In this document: positions 59,021-64,000 of the stretch, in pieces
Position numbering within the stretch: the stretch's first letter is position 1
Layout: each line of letters begins with the position of its first letter
Source: Austropuccinia psidii
Taxonomy: Eukaryota; Basidiomycota; Pucciniomycetes; Pucciniales; Sphaerophragmiaceae
Direction of reading: 5' to 3'
Assembly: GCA_023105745.1 (NCBI GenBank)
Contig: JALGQZ010000006.1
Location: 480,359-544,358 of the forward strand
DNA: 64,000 nucleotides
The notes under the pieces: model-generated
Seen by the model: only the letters and a program-made list of their open reading frames with translations
What the model was told of the DNA's origin: nothing
Databases searched by the model: none
Program-made: the position numbers and the translations under genes

Positions 59021-62000
59021 CTAGTCAATTAAAATAGTTATTGGATTGATTAATACAAATTTTGAATGTCGATCTTGATATTTGTTCGAGATTTGGTTTT
59101 GATTCCCAGAGGTCATTATTACTTGATCCTTCGTTTCTACTTGGATTGTTTGATGAAAATTATTTTTTTCCAAAATTTCAATTCCTTCAATTTGGCAAAT
59201 TCCTTTTTGAGTTCCAATCATTTTAATCTTTCCAGATTCACTTTCACCTACGTTCAATTGCCTTTTGAAAAGAGATGATGCTTTGAGCTTACTTAAAAAG
59301 CAGCCAAGCAAACCAGAAAAAGACTTACCCGATTTCTATGGATTCATCCAAAACGATCAGTCCATCACTATCAGTCTTTCGATTAGTGTACTTGCTTATT
59401 GCAAATCCGCCCCTAGCTTGCTGACATCTATTAGTAATTATGATTTCTATTGAAAATTCTTCTAAGATTCGAAACCGAGCTTGATGTTTACATAATTTCA
59501 CTTGAACAACAAGTTGTTCATTCGTCCATGATCCTGTAATCATTGTTTTTGAAACCATCTTTCCTGAAGGTTCTTGATGAATCGGTAGGTCAATTGAAAG
59601 TCTCCTTTTACTTAACTTGGAGTTAAACGACGCCCTCGAACCTATTGTTTTCCGGATTTCAATCAGCCGACATAAATGCCCCAGCAACCTTTTTTGAGAA
59701 AAAAGCCACACATACCATGGCTTGCAAGCCATCTTGTCGAGGGAATGTCCGATGGTCTTGTTGAATTAATTCCAATAGGTATCACTTCCTGTTTCTGATC
59801 TGTACCAAGAGGATGTCTTGACTTGTTTAATGTGTTGAGCAAGTTCGATGCGCAATACAGCTTACTGCCAGCTACTTGTCCTTGTATTAAATCATTGCAT
59901 TGATTAACACTCAAGGAGTGTATATCTGTTTGATTATGCGAATTGGAAGGTGGGTTAGAGTTGAGCCGGGGATTGTCATCGAAAGATTGCCTAGTAAGAC
60001 TGAGTGAGGCAGGTTTTGAAAGTTGCCATGGATTAAATAGAGTGCACCATCGAGAACTAATCACACTTGTTGAAAGGTATTCTTCTTCAATGACTTGGCT
60101 TGAATGTGAATTTTCTGGCACAACCATCTTGCCGCGCACGGTGACTGAGAGAAGATAAGATACATTGTTTAACTGTGGCTGTCGAGACTGATCAACAACC
60201 ACCTTAGATTTATGAAGAGATTCAAAAGGGTGTCGATTGGGGAAAAGTTGATTACTAGAGTCAGATACATTTTCAACGACTTTTGACAATTGAGCATTGC
60301 CGGCAGGGATTGATTCTGATAAAGTTTTGTGATCTGTGAAGCCAGAAGGATATAAGGCGGTTGATACGCGGGCATTATGGTTTTGAAGCCCAAATTCAAA
60401 GTTAGAGATTGGGGCTCGAGTTGTTAAGGACGATTGGAGATGATCATGAGCTCTATGAAGTAAAAAATCTGCGGGTTTGTTTTTGATTGAATAAATCAAA
60501 TTATATTGATTGTGATGAGCAAGACGACATGAAATATTGGAATGGTTGGGCGGGTCTTGAGAACAATTTGGGTCATTTTCTGAGAGCAAAGGTGTAATTT
60601 GGAACGACACGGGTTCGAATTGATCAAATTCAGAGAGGGTTGAATGATCTTGAATATTAATACTAACATTTTCAAGTAAGAAATCAAGATCTAAGTTTGA
60701 GTTTGGCGATGAATGACATATCTCTAACATTAAAATAAAATTAGTTGATCTCTCTCTTTCTATAAAAAGTGTATCTTTGTGAATGGCCAGTTTTTCGATT
60801 GTAGATTCCAGTGATTGAATTTGGTCATGAACGAAGGCGACCCGGGCTTTGACTGTAAGTGGTTCAATGAGAGGAATAGATAAAGAATGATGTTTCTCGA
60901 TCAAATGAATAGGTGTGGTTGAAGGATTGTTCTGATCGGTTCCCAAAACGTTAAAATTTTGATGTAGCTGATGAGTAGCGGGCAAACAATTGGAGGAAAT
61001 GGAAGGAGCACTTTGCCTTCGTTCGATGGGTGATGCTGGGGTGCAGTCCTCGAGAGAGCTTAACAAATTCCTGTTTGGAGAATCTTTTGGACTGGAGTAT
61101 GAATGAGCAATTCGATTGATGGGACCAGCTTTGGAATGAGGACGATGTTGATGAGGAAGATGAGTTGAATGGAGTTGAGAAGATGACGAGGATGGATAAG
61201 TAAGAGGAACAAAAAGATCTAATAATTAATAAAGCAATGAGTTGATACGCGTTGTCCCACCCCAAGAAAAATAAGTAAATAAATAGCGGCCACGATAATC
61301 AGGTGAAAAACAAAATAGGAAAACAAATTTGATTAAAGGAAAAGTTAATTATACCTCTACCCATGCCTTCAAATAAATTGATGGTTGTACCATAATCCAA
61401 TGGGGATTGTTGAGGTGGGTGTATAAATTGTTGACCTTCGATTGGGGGTGGGGATTGTGAGAATGGTAAGGTTGAAAGTAAAAAAGGTTTATGGTTTGAA
61501 GAATGAAGAATGAAGGGATAATAAGAAATGGTAGCAGATAAAGAAATTGAAATTGATTTAGGATTTGAATGAAATGCATGAGCTTCGATTCTCAAGACGT
61601 ACAGAATTGAAAAAGGTAGATCAGTTAAGAGAACTAAAAGCTTTCGTTTGGTTTGGAAAAATGATGATGATTGAATGACGTACGAATCTGACAAGTCGTC
61701 TCCCAAACGACAAACCACTGATCATCTACATTCACGATTCGAAGATTAACTTGATGATTTGACGACTGATTGATATGAGATGAATTAGCTAGAATGTTTG
61801 AATGATTGACAGCAAAAGGCTCGGATGCTTCTCTGTTTGGTGAGACATGAGAATAGGTTGAAGTGAATAATTGTATGGGCTGCGATAGATTTGGAAGGTA
61901 TGCAGTTTTCGCAGCATTAACCAAAGCAGAAGGTTGATTGGATGGACCGAATCGATGATCAAGGTGAGAGTCTTGGATGATGTTAGCTTCAAGTGTGAAG

Positions 62001-62486
62001 GAAAGGTTATTGCACAAAACGCTTCGAATGAATTCATCGGAGGATTGATCAGCATCGTCGCCATTATTTTTAGATCCATCATCATCCAGAACGAATGGCA
62101 GTTTAGAGATTGTCAAGATGACATAAATTTTAGTTTGTTCGCCTGAACGAGCCCATCAAAGCAAAGCAAGAATCCATCCATCAATCTAACTGACCGATAG
62201 GATGACGAACGAAGACTGAAAGGAGCCTACCGAGATAAAAAGACGTCCTCGTTTTAGATCGGATCAGGCTATCGATCCAAGTTTGATCATGGCCAATTTG
62301 AGACGGTGAGTCATGAGATGAAGGATCGAAGAAAGGCAGGACGAAGCTCAATTGCGAAGATTCAAAACCAGAAATCATCTGCTTGGAAATCCAGGTTGCC
62401 ATGATGGCTTCTGGCGAAAATCGCGGCCGATAGCTGGGAAGGGATTGAAGTAAATTGGGATCTTCCTGCCCTGCGTCTGTGGCCAT
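59021..62486 (-). CDS. Probable TRAPPII complex subunit of the Trs65 type, six exons
   Basis: If correct, it is part of TRAPPII, the Golgi tethering complex and Rab exchange factor. Exons on the minus strand: 62486-62231, 62142-61684, 61633-61355, 61218-59716, 59641-59329, 59261-59021; introns are GT-AG (donors GTAGGC, GTACGT, GTATAA, GTATGT, GTAAGT) and phases close to 1016 aa. The ATG at 62486 has an in-frame TGA four codons upstream. The N-terminal part has RTSFYLG joined to EQTKIYVILTISKLPF, resembling the first beta-sandwich of Trs65. The middle is Ser/His/Asn-rich and disordered, with VAFVHDQIQSLESTIEKLAI as a possible coiled coil. The C-terminal part has immunoglobulin-like strands typical of Trs65: FSIEIIITNRCQ, then DESIEIG joined to QLNVGESESGKIKMIGTQKG and CQIEGIEILEK. 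The gene model is strong; the family call rests on these short patterns. Confidence 0.65.
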
Positions 62487-62822
62487 CGATCTTGTTCAAA
62501 CTTCAGATCGACTAAGACTTGGGCATCATAAATTTCAGTCTCAACATCTTCGAGCTCAGTCTTTCTCTTCTCGAGAACACTTTCATCAGAATACAATCTG
62601 TAAACCTGTTATCATTACTGGAGCACTTGGATATGAGCCGAGACAACAAGTAGCAAAACTTTTCCATCAAAAATTTATTCACCGCATCAACATTTAAACT
62701 ACAACAATCTCAATCTGGACATTACATTCACATTGCTACTATCAAATGTCTTGACATCAAACTAACTTTTAAATTTTTCAAAACAAACTGTCTGGATCGT
62801 AACAAAGTCGATTTACAGCAAT
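62487..62822. other. Intergenic spacer between two minus-strand genes
   Basis: The spacer is 336 bp and must contain the CLN3 3' end and the promoter of the Trs65-like gene. A minus-strand frame of 73 codons (62375-62596) starts here and overlaps the downstream start in another frame, so it could act as an upstream ORF. The plus-strand frames here have no support. Confidence 0.5.
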
Positions 62823-64000
62823 TTATTCAACCTGTCGACAAAGTAATTGACCATGAGAAACTTGGATGCCGCAAAGCTTAGGCTCCAACCAAGAGCTAAA
62901 TAGAGAAGCTACCAAAATACTTTTGTTCCAGCCGGCCATCAACCAAGCATAGAATCAAAAGACACCTTTTTTATTAGCATGATGCTAGATGAACCAAAAG
63001 AAATGCTGGGACTGCGTTCTACTAACCCAAGCGTGTCAGCGAATCCGACACAAGCAATTTGAAACTCCTTCTGGCCTTCTTCTTGCCCCAGCCAATAATA
63101 AGCGCCAACATAGGCTGTACCACCGCAAATACCTTCGAGTGAAATGAGGATAAATAAGATAGTGTAAATCCAGTTTGATGAAAATAACTTGACAAGAATT
63201 TGTGACGAAGATTCTAGCAAGATGATTAAAAATAGGAAGACTTGAATGATGCTTGGCAATGGGATTAATGCTTTTGGAAGAGGTGGTAATCGAAAAATCG
63301 CCATGGAAGAACGTGAAATGAAAACAAATGTCTAGTTGATTAAAACGCCCAAAATGTTGTTAGACTATAAAACTTTGAAAAGATAACAAAACCTCAAACC
63401 CAACTTGATAAGTTAATTGCCAAAAAGGATAATAATCTTTAATGGATTTGAAAGCATGCGAGAAAACTGGATGAGAGTCAGGTCGAGGGATAGGATATAA
63501 AAGAGTAGGTGCGATGCCAGTATTGATCTAAGTCAAGAATTACACATTGAGCAAATCCATTATTTCATCATTAAAAAACCACTTTTAATAAATCAAATCA
63601 ATCGACCAAAACAAGAAATTTATACCGTATACTCAGCAAAATAAACTGCAAAGAGTGGTAGGATATAAGGAAGTAGCAATGGTTTCGTCAAGTCGAGTTT
63701 TTTCATAAACGTTAAATCCGACTTTGCAATCATCGAAGGTAGTCTGGTTAATCTCGATGATTGATCAGATTCAGGTAAGATAGTATAACTGCTACCATCA
63801 CCCAATGAAGATAAAAGTTGATCAGGTTGGGGTAAAAGAAAAAAGTAAGCAAGCGAGAGGCAAATCGGCATGAGCTAATTCAATCCAATCCCATCATTTC
63901 AAATGAGTTGACGTTAAAATTTATTAAAACCCAGGAAATCACCCATCAAACTGATCAAATTACTCAACTGAACTGATCCCCAGACCAAGTTGAACGCCTA
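62823..64000 (-). CDS. CLN3: CLN3/Btn1 (battenin) lysosomal/vacuolar membrane protein, C-terminal part
   Basis: CLN3 family proteins are multi-pass membrane proteins of lysosome or vacuole linked to pH and amino-acid balance. The window holds the C-terminal exons on the minus strand: from about 63875 to 63626, then 63527-63405, 63331-63027 and 62919-62823, joined by GT-AG introns with matching phases. Family signatures: LLPYILPLFAVYFAEYT joined to INTGIAPTLLYP; YPFWQLTYQ joined to TFVFISRSS; ISLEGICGGTAYVGAYYWLG; EFQIACVGFADTLG joined to ILVASLFSSWLEPKLC, ending GIQVSHGQLLCRQVE. Several hydrophobic segments are evident. The N-terminal half lies beyond 64000; the exon limits between 63875 and 64000 (containing GVQLGLGISS) are uncertain. 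The stop codon TAA is at 62823-62825. Confidence 0.92.

Noticed and set aside
62455..62880. Plus-strand coding-like frames (PVIITGALGYEPRQQVAKLF; LQQFIQPVDKVIDHEKLGC).
   Set aside because: The right part is antisense to the CLN3 last exon (stop at 62823-62825), and the left part is antisense to the Trs65-like first exon and spacer; no start or splice context supports a gene.
1..64000. tRNA and rRNA genes.
   Set aside because: No tRNA-like B box in suitable context nor rRNA-conserved sequence was seen on either strand; GGTTCGAATT near 60611 lies inside an exon.

Overview
The window is nuclear DNA of a eukaryote, most likely a fungus and probably a rust (Pucciniales). Three protein genes carry many short GT-AG introns (50-165 nt) and sit at the two edges in DNA of moderate GC. 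They are separated by about 57 kb of strikingly AT-rich sequence made of transposable elements and decayed remains. The rust assignment is an inference from this architecture (short-intron genes, very large AT-rich repeat deserts, MULE-OTU and chromovirus elements). No marker gene in the window proves the lineage.

Left edge (1-5.3 kb): a complete plus-strand gene for the mRNA 3'-end processing factor CSTF2/Rna15 (six exons, 362 aa), then a mostly empty intergenic stretch with two unexplained GC-rich islands. Next (5.35-9.38 kb) is a Mutator-like DNA transposon (MULE) with short terminal inverted repeats, a minus-strand transposase and a downstream OTU cysteine-protease domain with its catalytic residues retained. 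Two shorter relatives without the protein genes (35.6-36.5 kb and 40.2-41.4 kb) share its ends and 8-bp target duplications. Inside, they carry arrays of a 21-bp unit built around the palindrome AATGCCATTTATGGCATT. This autonomous/non-autonomous family with its palindromic array is the most interesting system in the window.

13.3-24.0 kb is a nearly intact, recently inserted Ty3/gypsy chromovirus on the minus strand. It has 2.03-kb LTRs about 1% different, a 5-bp target duplication, gag-pol and a chromodomain integrase, and it is disabled by one frameshift and one stop. It split an older, unrecognised repeat. 46.8-49.6 kb holds an old, AT-drifted relative of the same element. 51.7-55.9 kb holds a second, different Ty3/gypsy element with several stops. 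The rest of 24-46 kb and 49.6-51.7 kb is AT-rich sequence without recognisable genes.

Right edge (59-64 kb): two minus-strand genes 336 bp apart. One is a six-exon 1016-aa protein that I read as a TRAPPII subunit of the Trs65 type. The other is the C-terminal part of a CLN3/Btn1 lysosomal/vacuolar membrane protein that runs off the window. Exon phases were checked by hand for all three host genes and close without remainder.
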